Shown here piece after piece: positions 1-9,268 of a DNA stretch of 64,000 bases. Below the pieces are notes generated by a model that worked only from the letters and a program-made list of their open reading frames with translations, had not been told where the DNA came from and did no database searches. This DNA comes from Acanthochromis polyacanthus (lineage: Eukaryota; Chordata; Actinopteri; Pomacentridae). Positions within the stretch are counted from its first letter, which is position 1. The number at the start of each line of letters is the position of its first letter. Position numbers and translations under genes: made by a program. The stretch spans positions 36,958,067-37,022,066 of the forward strand of contig NC_067117.1 of assembly GCF_021347895.1 (NCBI RefSeq), read 5' to 3'.

Positions 1-2911
1 AGGGGGCGTGGCTATACTTGATTGGCAGTCCCATTGACTGGTCCTGCCCCTAGTTGCTCTCCAGTCCAGCCTGTTTGATGACGCTTTTTACGTCACTGGC
101 TCCAAAAAATCCAAAATGGTGACCAGGAAGTAGCAAAATCCGGGCTTCATTTTCTCGGCGTTGAAACCAATGGGTGACGTCACAGTTAGTTCAAGCCTGG
201 ATTTTCCTCAAAAATTTGCTTTCATGAAAATGGCAAAGTTGACATTTTTGAACTTAACATTTTTTTTTACTGAATCATACAGCCAAGTCTATTTAGCATG
301 TGTTCCGGTGCTTTGAATTCCATAACATTGTTATCAGCAGAATTTGAATTTTTCTGAGAAGTTTAAGATTTATTTTCTGTATAATGACGTTAAAGCTTTT
401 AAGTTGGGCTGGAACTAGTTCTCATCTTCCTCACATTTCTCTCATAAATAATTTTCATCCTACAAATCTGTCCAAAAGCCCAGACAATGATTGTTTTCAA
501 TTCAACATTGTTCTAAGTGTTTGAGCCACAACAATCCATTCAATCCATTCTGTCCGTAACATTTAACAATGTCATGACACTTTACTGGTGCATTGTGACT
601 TATCCTTGCATTGTGTCTGATCTCATTGTGTCCCAGGGACGCTGCACCTAGTCTTTGACAATGAAGTTCAACTTGTTCAGAAAGCCACAGGCCATGACGG
701 CGGCCGAGCCAACCACTGCCTCCACCATGACCATGGCCCCCACACCGGCAGTCATGTCCGCCTCTGCGCCGGAAGTCTCTGGCTCCAACAACACAGAGAT
801 CAACAAGAATGATATGTTTGAGGAGATCAAAAGCAAATTCTTAAATGAAATTGATAAAATCCCATGTGAGTAATGCTGTAGTATATTCTACATTCTTTGC
901 GAGATTCAAAATGTTCTTTATTTGACACAAAGTTTAAGTTTTTGTTGTAACACCAAAACTGCATGTCAATCCCAATTTATCATCTGTCATTTGTAAGTCA
1001 CAGTGCCGCCATGGGCTTTGATTGCCATTGCTGTGGTGGCAGCATTGCTCATCCTTACCTGCTGCTTCTGCATAATCAAAAAATGTTGCTGCAAGAAGAA
1101 GAAGAACAAGAAAGGAAAGAAGGGCAAGGATGGCTTCAACATGAAGAATTTGCAGGGTGGCGAGGTATGACGCCTCATGCTTCCTACATGCTGAAAAGTC
1201 AGGCTAAAAGGATATTTTGGGTGACATTTTGCTTCTTCTTTTCCACAACAATTTAATATTTTATTTTTATGATTATTTCTAACAAATATTTCTCTGATTA
1301 TATGACTGAGGCTAACTAAATTTGGTCTTTTATCAGCAGCTTTTTTAGCCCAGGCTGTAGAGGACACAAGGAGAGCTCTCTTCCCCTCCATTTACTTGAT
1401 GTTGTAGTGGTGGTTGTTTAACTGTGTGACGTATTCCATTGTGGCCTGTGGTGAAAAATGGCACATTTTATTACAAACTGACAGAAAATAATGAGCACTG
1501 TGATGTGAAGGTATTTTATGGTCAAGTTCTAAGTACTGAAAGCTGCGTTTTATAACCAAAGTTAAGGGACAAAAATGTAAAGCCTGCAGAAATATTTAGA
1601 GATTTTGGAGGAAAAGTACAATCAGTTTGGAAAATGACTAATTTGAGAACCCATCATCTTACATCAGCCTCGACTGTCACTCGTTCTACTGGCAGTTAAT
1701 TAAAACAATGATTTGCGTGTGTTCACAATGTCAATTAATTGCCCACTGCTAAAAACAAGTGTGTCATTTCTCATCATAATTGTGGTGGTGATGGTGTTGA
1801 TTGCCTCTCTTTTTTGTAGTGTGTTTGGTGTCTTGTGAGTTGAATCTCTTCCTCTCTCTGCTCTCCTCCTTTTTTTCCGCTTTGTGTCTGTCTTGTGTGT
1901 GCCTCATGTTTCTTGACTGTGGTGGACTCCCGCTCTACGGTAGGTGGATAGTTCGCGTTGACGTTCTCTTTTCATTTCTTGCATACATTCACAAACACAT
2001 GATATAAAACGTAAATATTTAAGCTTTCAGATAGCTGTCTGCCGACAGCTTACTGCTTAGAAATCTAATCTATACATTTTCCTGGACAGATTCTTTGTCA
2101 AACTTCAGAAAACAAAGCAAGAGGATGATCTTTTTTTTAAAGAAAGACTGACTAAACTAAGTAACTGAGACCAAAAACAGAGACTTTATTAATTGTTGTA
2201 CTTTTACATGTTTCTATACAAATGGACATTTTATACAAATATTTATGTACAAAATGTGATATTTTTAGAGTTTACCACACTGTGACAACTGTGTAGCACT
2301 GAAGAAAACCTTCTGACGTTCAGCCAGTCTCTAGTCAGCTAAGACCATTGATTGTGAGGCTCAAGTTGTCAGTTAAAGTTATATAACCAGTCTGAGGCAG
2401 TGACCCTGACACACATGTTGAATTCTTTTTTTTTTGGATAAGATTCTGTCTTAGCTGCTCCTGATGCTTACACTCTGCCCAATCTTCTGCACACAGCTCA
2501 CAATTGGCATCCTTCAAGCTGCAGACCTCATGTCCATGGACTCAGGTGGAACGTCAGATCCTTATGTCAAAGTCCTGTTTCTCCCTGATAAGAAGAAGAA
2601 GTTTGACACCAAAGTGCACAAGAAGACACTGAACTCTGTCTTCAATGAGACATTTGTCTTCAAGGTAAGATTACAACTCGTGTCTGTCTATGCTGTGAGA
2701 AAATATCTGCAGTGACAGCAAAGAATGTGTGAATCCTGCTCTCATATGCATGCAGTAGCAAAATAATACAGATAGATTTAACATTTTTGGATAATAAAGA
2801 GTAAATTAGTGTATTTTTATACAAAATAAGATGCACGTATAATTCACAGTGTGTGGAGGGTAATTCACAGTGTGTGGAGGGTAATAGAACTGACTGTGTG
2901 TTGTCTGGATT
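1..2911 (+). repeat. Left arm of an inverted segmental duplication (5' part of syt2)
   Basis: This stretch is the reverse complement of about 37162-42111, where the full syt2 gene lies. Homology begins at base 1, so the duplication probably extends beyond the window, and it ends near 2911. Two internal deletions are seen relative to the right arm: about 1.93 kb (right-arm 38216-40145, containing coding exon 3) and a small one near 38000-38130. By eye the three shared exons differ at 6 of 534 positions. A 19-bp stretch near 2843-2881 (taattcacagtgtgtggaggg-like) is tandemly duplicated only in this arm. Confidence 0.9.
661..2664 (+). pseudogene. Partial syt2 copy: coding exons 1, 2 and 4
   Basis: Three exons of a synaptotagmin-2 copy are visible. 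Exon 1 (661-865) holds the ATG and lumenal N-terminus. Exon 2 (1004-1164) holds the transmembrane helix and the Cys/Lys-rich juxtamembrane run. Exon 4 (2497-2664) is the first part of the C2A domain. All have canonical acceptors and donors and no stop codons. Exon 3 (acidic linker) is deleted, and exons 5-8 (rest of C2A and all of C2B) are absent on this strand, so no complete protein can be made. Exon 3 in the intact gene is 132 nt and symmetric, so joining exon 2 to 4 keeps frame. Most of the six exon differences from the intact copy change amino acids (for example Pro to Ser in exon 4), fitting relaxed constraint. I call it a truncated duplicate; transcription is possible but not shown. Confidence 0.85.
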
Positions 2912-3092
2912 GGGCATATTTGGCAAAAAAAAAAAACTCGGAAAAAATAGGTGAGGTCCGGACCTCGCTGACCTCATACCTGGCTACGGCCATGGGCACA
3001 GTTGTTTAAGAAATGACAACCTACTCACTGCATCAGCTGGGGTTTAATAAGTTCCTGCCTGCTAAAACATATTAATCACTGCAGTAATTATC
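2912..3092. other. Unique spacer between the syt2 duplicate and the giant element
   Basis: About 180 bp with an A12 run and no recognisable gene. It lies between the end of homology to the right arm and the target-site duplication of the giant transposon. Confidence 0.5.
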
Positions 3093-3098
3093 TAATAG
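3093..3098 (+). repeat. Left target-site duplication TAATAG of the giant element
   Basis: TAATAG immediately precedes the terminal inverted repeat (TATGGAG...). The same six bases follow the other end (...CTCCATA) at 25193-25198. A perfect 6-bp duplication fits integrase-type transposition, though the site is A/T rich and the same hexamer recurs a few bases inside the left tip. Confidence 0.75.
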
Positions 3099-3117
3099 TA
3101 TGGAGTAATAGGAGTGC

Positions 3118-3370
3118 CAAATCAAAATATAAATAAATAAATGTGGAAATATAAAGAGAAATAAATAAATAAATAAATGTGGAAATATAAAGAGAAATAA
3201 ATAAATAAATAAATAAAATTTTGTCTTTGCTTTTGCCTTTTCTGTTTTTTTCCTTTTATTTATTTATTTATTTCTCTTTATATTTCCACATTTATCTATT
3301 TAATTATTTATTTCTCTTTATATTTCCACATTTATTTATTTAATTATTTATTTCCCTTTATATTTCCTCA
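3118..3370. repeat. AAAT-rich minisatellite arranged as a fold-back
   Basis: Units of about 30 bp (gtggaaatataaagagaaat followed by AAAT repeats) run in one orientation from 3140 to 3225 and in the opposite orientation from 3250 to 3370, so the segment can pair with itself. The same structure occurs at 24794-25170 in the right TIR. Confidence 0.8.
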
Positions 3371-3388
3371 GTCCACCAAGAAAAGGAA

Positions 3389-3707
3389 AAATGCAAATCA
3401 GTTTGCTCTGGGCGGGGATTCTGAACACAGGAGTCCTGCCTGACACCAGCTCCCAGCACGGCTGAAGTGAAGCCATGTCACCGTTGAGCTTCGGCTTATT
3501 CTGCCACTGATAAGAAAATAAACACTAATTTACCGAATTAGCAGCGTCCTTTCAGTGTCTGATGGCAGAATCAGCCGAAGCTCCACGGTGACACGGCTTC
3601 ACTTCAGCCGTGGTCGGAGCTGGCGTCAGGAAAGAAGCCTGTGTGCGGGTACGACTCCCCACCCTGAAAAGGAAGCCCCGCCCAGAGCAAACTGATTTGC
3701 ATTTTTC
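3389..3707. repeat. Fold-back segment in the left TIR
   Basis: The arms start aaatcagtttgctctgggcg and meet around a 50-bp loop (taccgaattagcagcg region). The whole hairpin is repeated inverted at 24461-24777. It looks like a MITE or palindromic subrepeat absorbed into both TIRs. No ORF is seen. Confidence 0.7.
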
Positions 3708-3976
3708 TATTTCATGGTGTCAGGCCATTATGAAATAACCACCAAGAAATAAAATGCAAATCAGTTTGCTTTCACTTGGTGGACTGAGCTGTCAATCAAA
3801 TGTCTCTAGGCGGGGCTTCCTCTCCAGGGTGGATATTCGTTCCTGATCACAGGCATATGAAGAATAGATACGACACGCCCCTCTGTGGGGCGTCCCGACG
3901 GAGACGCTAAGCTAACGGGGGCAAAGTTTCAGTGTTTTCCATTGATGTGTACGGCACGAAAATTAAAAGAAGAAGA

Positions 3977-4057
3977 ATGCCGGCTCATTTGTGCGGCATA
4001 CAGTTGCACACTACATCGGACGATCAAGACAAGGAAACTTGGAATAACTTTCCACAG
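3977..4057 (+). pseudogene. THAP-type first exon in the left TIR (frameshifted)
   Basis: This is the mirror copy of the intact THAP exon at 24155-24234. It keeps the ATG context (aagaagaATGCCGG), most of the zinc-finger start and the splice donor (CCACAG|GTAAGAATAG). One extra T after the fourth codon shifts the frame, so the CAAY-x-C pattern is lost. No second exon follows on this side. I interpret it as a decayed copy produced by TIR duplication. Confidence 0.7.
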
Positions 4058-4225
4058 GTAAGAATAGTTTTGGGCCCGTTTTTTATTATTAAATCTTGTT
4101 GAGGGTCTATGAGAGCTAACTAGTTAGCCATTAGCAAAACACTAACATAAGCTAACAGCTGGACAACTGTGGAAAGCCCTTTGAGCATTTATTCCATATC
4201 CTTGATATCAGACATTAGTTTTCTT

Positions 4226-4900
4226 CACTAGTTCGGTCTTTGTCAGCACTAGTTCAGCCACACTAGTTATGCGCTTTGCCGTACTAGTTGCATAAAAACT
4301 CTGACTAGTAAATCGTTTTCAGCAACTAGTGGCACTTTTGTCCAACTAGTGACACCTAGAACCACACTGGTAGTGCCAAACTCGCAGCTCGTGAGCTTTT
4401 TGATGCACTAGTGGCCCACTGGACCAAACTAGTAATGTTCAAAGTCGTACTATTTAACTAGTAAGATGCAAAAGCTTTAACGTGTTAACTAGTACAACAT
4501 GAATTTATCTCACTAGTTAACTAGTGACGTATGATTTTCTGCACTAGTTAACTAGTGAGAGCTAAAACACCCACTAGTTAACTAGTGAACGCCAACATAC
4601 TGACTAGTTAACTAGTGAAAGCCTCTTGAAGTCCAAATATTTAACTAGTGAGGCTCAAAACTTGTACTAGTTAACTAGTCATGCCTCAAATATCCACTAG
4701 TTCTACTAGTGAGACATTTTTGACTTCACTAGTTCAACTCGTGGGGTCCAAAATGTTCACTAGTGGAACTAGTGAATGCCAAAGTGCTCCCTAGTTAACT
4801 AGTGAAAGAGTCTTTTGAATTAACTAGTTAACTAGTGGTGTCCAAATGTTTACTAGTAGAACTAGTGAAACCCAAATTGCCCACTCGTTCACTAGTTGCT
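4226..4900. repeat. ACTAGT palindrome array, left TIR
   Basis: ACTAGTTAACTAGT and close variants recur every 25-35 bp, separated by short unrelated spacers ending in a few A/G-rich bases. The array is mirrored at 20520-20960. It is unlike a simple microsatellite because the spacers differ while the 14-bp palindrome is conserved. Confidence 0.9.
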
Positions 4901-4903
4901 CTA

Positions 4904-4956
4904 AATGCTAATCAGGAGGCAGGAAAGTGCCATAAGCGGACACCTCCTATTGGTTC
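4904..4956 (+). promoter_or_regulatory. Array boundary with inverted CCAAT box
   Basis: The sequence gctaatcaggaggcaggaaa followed by cctattggttct closes the array. A very similar boundary (gctaatgaggagg...ggaaagcg, then tattggct) closes the 6.3-8.15 kb array, and the mirror lies at 20455-20515. The shared ATTGG (inverted CCAAT) suggests promoter-like function; this is inference. Confidence 0.4.
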
Positions 4957-5177
4957 TCTAGTCAGAGTTCCACCCAGCAAAAATTTAACCCTGTAAAGCC
5001 TGGTTCTGAGCCTCCACTATTGCTCACTGCCCCTTGCTTAATATACATGCAGATTAAAGCCAATTTCTCCTGTTGTAACAATTCGCTGGTTGATTTTTTT
5101 GTTTGTTTCCTTATTGCTTTTGAAATTCTGAAACCCAAAGCCACATACTGATTTGCTTTGGTGAGCTTGAAAAATAG
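4957..5177. other. Non-coding stretch inside the giant element
   Basis: I see no gene or clear repeat in this A/T-rich stretch between the left TIR and the hAT-type MITE. Confidence 0.4.
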
Positions 5178-5553
5178 TAGGGCTGGTCCAAATAGCAATT
5201 TAGATTCTGAGTAAAGCAACTCACATGAAATGTTCTATCACTAATTAATGTTGATGCTCAGTCCATACAGAAGTCCTGGTGATCACATTAAAGTGTCGTG
5301 ATGCTTGTGTATCTGTCAGACTATAAACCTCTGGATATTGGAGGACAAACATCAAGTATGTATGTAGATTAATGTATTTTAGAAGTGTTAATAATAAAAC
5401 TGTAAACCCATCCTTCCCTGTTTATAAGATGTACTAAGATAAAACACATGTAGTCCTGAAAAACCATCCTGAAATTTGAGTATTCGATTCTCAAAATTAA
5501 CATTTGGATACCACCACAATGACCGAATATTCAGATATTCAGGTCCAGCCCTA
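5178..5553. mobile_element. hAT-type MITE
   Basis: The ends are TAGGGCTGGTCC and the inverse GGTCCAGCCCTA. The flanks read aaaaatag and aaaaacag, an 8-bp target duplication with one mismatch, as in hAT elements. It contains the partly palindromic tattcgattctcaaaattaa region; a related fragment lies at 18088-18145. There is no transposase. Confidence 0.75.
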
Positions 5554-6269
5554 AAAAACAGAATGTAATTCAAAATAAAAGTCCATAAAAACATCTTAAT
5601 AATACACAGTATTAATGCAGATCTGTTGCAACCATACAGTCATGCAGTCTGCGGAGCTCTGAAAGGAAAAAAGACGGACATAAAGTGAGTGATGCAGCCT
5701 TGATCTGCTGCATGCTCTCCTGCTGACAGTGATGAGTTTGTAGCAGACACCACTTATGTCATATCTGTATATTTGAAGCCAATATAAAAATAAAAGTGAG
5801 TAATGGATGAGTGAGCTCCTTTATTGTTGTTTCCATAGTGAGAAAATGACCCGGAAGTTCATTGACCTATAACGCGCAAAACTTCTTTATTGCTTTTATA
5901 TATATATTGCATTATAAATATTTTTTGAATATGTCACACTGTTTGTAAATCACAGTTCCATAAAGATTTATTTAGAAAGACAGAAAAAGAAAGAAAGTTT
6001 TTTTGAGATTGCAAAAGATATGTTTTTTTTCTCTCCATGTCCTTCCAGGGCTCTGTAGAAACTTAGATAATAATATTTTATTAAAAACAGAGCTCACTGA
6101 AAATAAATAAATAAATTAATTAATTAATAGTGACACCTATAAAAAATAAAATGTGCTCCATCCAGTGTCTGGTGCTGATAAACTATTGTGTCTTACCATA
6201 ATTTAATTAATTTAGGTTTAATTTAGGTCTGCTAGTACTACCAGTGGCATTAGTGTTATTACTGATGTT
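5554..6269. other. Non-coding stretch inside the giant element
   Basis: A/T-rich DNA without a supported gene. It contains short homopolymer runs and an (ATTA)n stretch near 6105-6128. Confidence 0.4.
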
Positions 6270-8150
6270 AAGATCAAATTTCTTCACTAGTTGGACTTTA
6301 TTTTCTCTGCACTAGTTAACTAGTAAGCTAATAAACGCCCACTAGTTCACTAGTGGAGTCAAAAAGACCTGAACTAGTGTCAGATTTCTTCACTAGTTCA
6401 CTAGTTGGACTTTATTTTCACTGCACTAGTTAACTAGTAAGCTAATAAATGCCCACTAGTTCACTAGTGGAGTCAAAAAGACCTGAACTTGTGTCAAATT
6501 TCTTCACTAGTTCACTAGTTGGACTTTATTTTCACTGCACTAGTTAACTAGTAAGCTCAAAAACATCCACTAGTTCACTAGTGGAGTCAAAAAGACTTGA
6601 TCAAGTGTCAAATTTCTTCACTAGTTCACTAGTTGGACTTTATTTTCACTGCACTAGTTAACTAGTGGGTGTTTTTGAGCTTACTAGTTAACTAGTGGAG
6701 TCCAAAAGACCGGAACTAGTGTCAGATTTCTTCACTAGTTCACTAGTTGGACTTTATTTTCACTGCACTAGTCAACTAGTAAGCTAATAAACGCCCACTA
6801 GTTCACTAGTGGAGTCAAAAAGACCTGAACTAGTGTCAGATTTCTTCACTAGTTCACTAGTTGGACTTTATTTTCACTGCACTAGTTAACTAGTAAGCTA
6901 ATAAATGCCCACTAGTTCACTAGTGGAGTCAAAAAGACCTGAACTAGTGTCAAATTTATTCACTAGTTCACTAGTTGGACTTTATTTTCACTGCACTAGT
7001 TAACTAGTGGGTGTTTTTGAGCTTACTAGTTAACTAGTGGAGTCCAAAAGACCTGAACTAGTGTCAAATTTCTTCACTAGTTCACTAGTTGGACTTTATT
7101 TTCACTGCACAAGTTAACTAGTAAGCTCAAAAACATCCACTAGTTCACTAGTGGAGTCAAAAAGACTTGATCAAGTGTCAAATTTCTTCACTAGTTCACT
7201 AGTTGGACTTTATTTTCACTGCACTAGTTAACTAGTGGGTGTTTTTGAGCTTACTAGTTAACTAGTGGAGTCCAAAAGACCTGAACTAGTGTCAAATTTC
7301 TTCACTAGTTCACTAGTTGGACTTTATTTTCACTGCACTAGTTAACTAGTGGGTGTTTTTGAGCTTACTAGTTAACTAGTGGAGTCCAAAAGACCTGAAC
7401 TAGTGTCAGATTTCTTCACTAGTTCACTAGTTGGACTTTATTTTCACTGCACTAGTCAACTAGTAAGCTAATAAACGCCCACTAGTTCACTAGTGGAGTC
7501 AAAAAGACCTGAACTAGTGTCAGATTTCTTCACTAGTTCACTACTTGGACTTTATTTTCACTGCACTAGTCAACTAGTAAGCTAATAAACGCCCACTAGT
7601 TCACTAGTGGAGTCAAAAAGACCTGAACTAGTGTCAAATTTATTCACTAGTTCACTAGTTGGACTTTATTTTCACTGCACTAGTTAACTAGTGGGTGTTT
7701 TTGAGCTTACTAGTTAACTAGTGGAGTCCAAAAGACCTGAACTAGTGTCAAATTTCTTCACTAGTTCACTAGTTGGACTTTATTTTCACTGCACAAGTTA
7801 ACTAGTAAGCTCAAAAACATCCACTAGTTCACTAGTGGAGTCAAAAAGACTTGATCAAGTGTCAAATTTCTTCACTAGTTCACTAGTTGGACTTTATTTT
7901 CACTGCACTAGTTAACTAGTGTGTGTTTTTGAGCTTACTAGTTAACTAGTGGAGTCCAAAAGACCTGAACTAGTGTCAAATTTCTTCACTAGTTCACTAG
8001 TTGGACTTTATTTTCACTGCACTAGTTAACTAGTGGGTGTTTTTGAGCTTACTAGTTAACTAGTGGAGTCCAAAAGACCTGAACTAGTGTCAGATTTCTT
8101 CACTAGTCCACTAGTTGGACTTTATTCACACTGCACTAGTTAACTAGTGA
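6270..8150. repeat. 114-bp tandem array of ACTAGT palindromes upstream of the integrase gene
   Basis: The landmark ttggactttatttt recurs at 6291, 6405, 6519, 6633, 6747, 6861, 6975, 7089 and so on to 8115, exactly 114 bp apart, giving about 17 units with no indel in the register after the first. Each unit has two palindrome pairs (ACTAGTTMACTAGT) around a 16-bp core. In some units the core reads aagctcaaaaacatcc (or aagctaataaacgccc); in others it reads the reverse complement, gggtgtttttgagctt (for example at 6667, 7009, 7237, 7351, 7693 and 8035). Confidence 0.9.
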
Positions 8151-8202
8151 GCTTGTACTGCTCCTTGCATTACATGCTAATGAGGAGGAGGAGGAAAGCG
8201 TG

Positions 8203-9226
8203 TACCGTATTTTCACGACTATAAGGCGCACATAAAAGTCTTAGATTTTCTTCAAATTGTGCGGCGCGCCCTATGGTGCAGTGCGTCCTGTGTGTGTTGT
8301 TGTTGTAAGGCGGACGTAGACCAGGTGGTTTTTTCCACGCATCACCATCGCTGTTGATCTGTGACTCTATGCGTGCCCATCTCACAGCCGATGTGAAAAA
8401 ACAAGTGAAGCAAATGAACTCTGAGCTTGCTGTCATTCCGGGAGGCCTGACAAAGGAACTCCAACTGCTGGACATCGGTGTGAAACGGCCGTTCAAAGTA
8501 AGGCTGCGAGCGGCGTGGGAGCGATGGATGACCGATGGAGACCACAGTTTCACTAAGAGTGGAAGGCAGCGCCGGGCGAGTTACGCCACAATTTGCCAAT
8601 GGATTGTAGATGCTTGGGCTAACGTGTCTGCTGGCACTGTTGTTCGAGCTTTCGCAAAAGCCGGCATCATTTCCGAGGCGCCGCACGGCACGGAAAGTGA
8701 CTCTGACAGTGAAGAAAGTGAGCCTGGCATGTTTGATGGAGGTTTAGCGCAGCTGTTCAATTCAGAAACAGAGGATGAGGACTTCCATGGGTTTGATTGA
8801 TGACGATTACCGGTAAAAAAAAAATGTGAATACCAAACTCCGTTTTGCTCCCGCTCTATTTTTAAATACGCACACTTGTGTGCTTGTTTTATCTGTGTTT
8901 TACCATGCCCGCGCCTATTGATGATTAAAAAAATGTTAGTACTTTGTAATCAATACTTAAATAAAGCACAACCAAACTCAGTTTTGCTCCCGCTCTATTT
9001 TTAAATACGCACACTTGTATGCTTGTGTGTGTGTTGTTGTTGTAAGGCCGACGTAGTAGAGGACACCATGAGAACGTTAAAGGGGGAGGTGTGGGCGTGG
9101 ATTGTATATAAAACCCTTGCCATATAATCAGGTGTGCCTTATGTGTGTGTTAAATACAGTAATGGCACACATAACTGAGACTGCGCCTTTTGGTACAGTG
9201 CGCCTTTTGGTCGTGAAAATACGGTA
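8203..9226 (+). mobile_element. pogo-like (Tc1/mariner superfamily) element, defective
   Basis: The terminal repeats CCGTATTTTCACGACTATAA and the inverse (...TCGTGAAAATACGG) are flanked by TA on both sides (8203-8204 and 9225-9226). The 1-kb body holds only the 3' part of a transposase. The element interrupts the boundary motif next to the palindrome array and ends 43 bp before the integrase start codon. Confidence 0.85.
8354..8800 (+). pseudogene. Truncated pogo-like DDE transposase (C-terminal part)
   Basis: The 148-residue open frame resembles the C-terminal part of pogo/CENP-B-type DDE transposases. It has the IPGGLT-x4-LLDI segment followed by a basic FKVRLR stretch and a tryptophan-rich helix, then an acidic Ser/Glu/Asp tail (ESDSDSEESE) ending in FHGFD. 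The N-terminal DNA-binding domain and the first catalytic aspartates are missing, so it is not expected to be active. It lies within TA-flanked terminal repeats and is therefore part of the inserted element, not of the giant transposon's own gene set. Confidence 0.75.
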
Positions 9227-9268
9227 ATGGTTTCGTATTGGCTGCCCGTTTCATTTTCTAAAACAAAC

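Larger units (their letters stand above)
3099..4956 (+). repeat. Left terminal inverted repeat of the giant element
   Basis: It matches the reverse complement of 24051-25192 and then of 20455-21000; the right copy is interrupted by the 21002-24050 module. From the tip inward: an A/T-rich minisatellite fold-back (3118-3370), a fold-back segment (3389-3707), a CpG-bearing leader with a THAP exon (3977-4057), the palindrome array (4226-4900), and a boundary motif ending in a CCAAT-like box near 4947-4955. At about 4160 the sequence reads GGACAAC followed by TGTGG, where the right arm holds the module. Confidence 0.85.

Noticed and set aside
987..1391. Antisense open frame over syt2 exon 2 (also 40722-41180)
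   Set aside because: It is the shadow of the real transmembrane exon on the other strand.
1801..2007. Open frame conserved in both duplication arms (also 40109-40312)
   Set aside because: Its presence in both arms follows from the recent duplication. It lies in an intron and has no coding signature or splice context.
6270..8150. CRISPR-like array
   Set aside because: Repeats are direct 114-bp units with conserved spacers and internal palindromes in a spliced eukaryotic genome. There are no cas genes.
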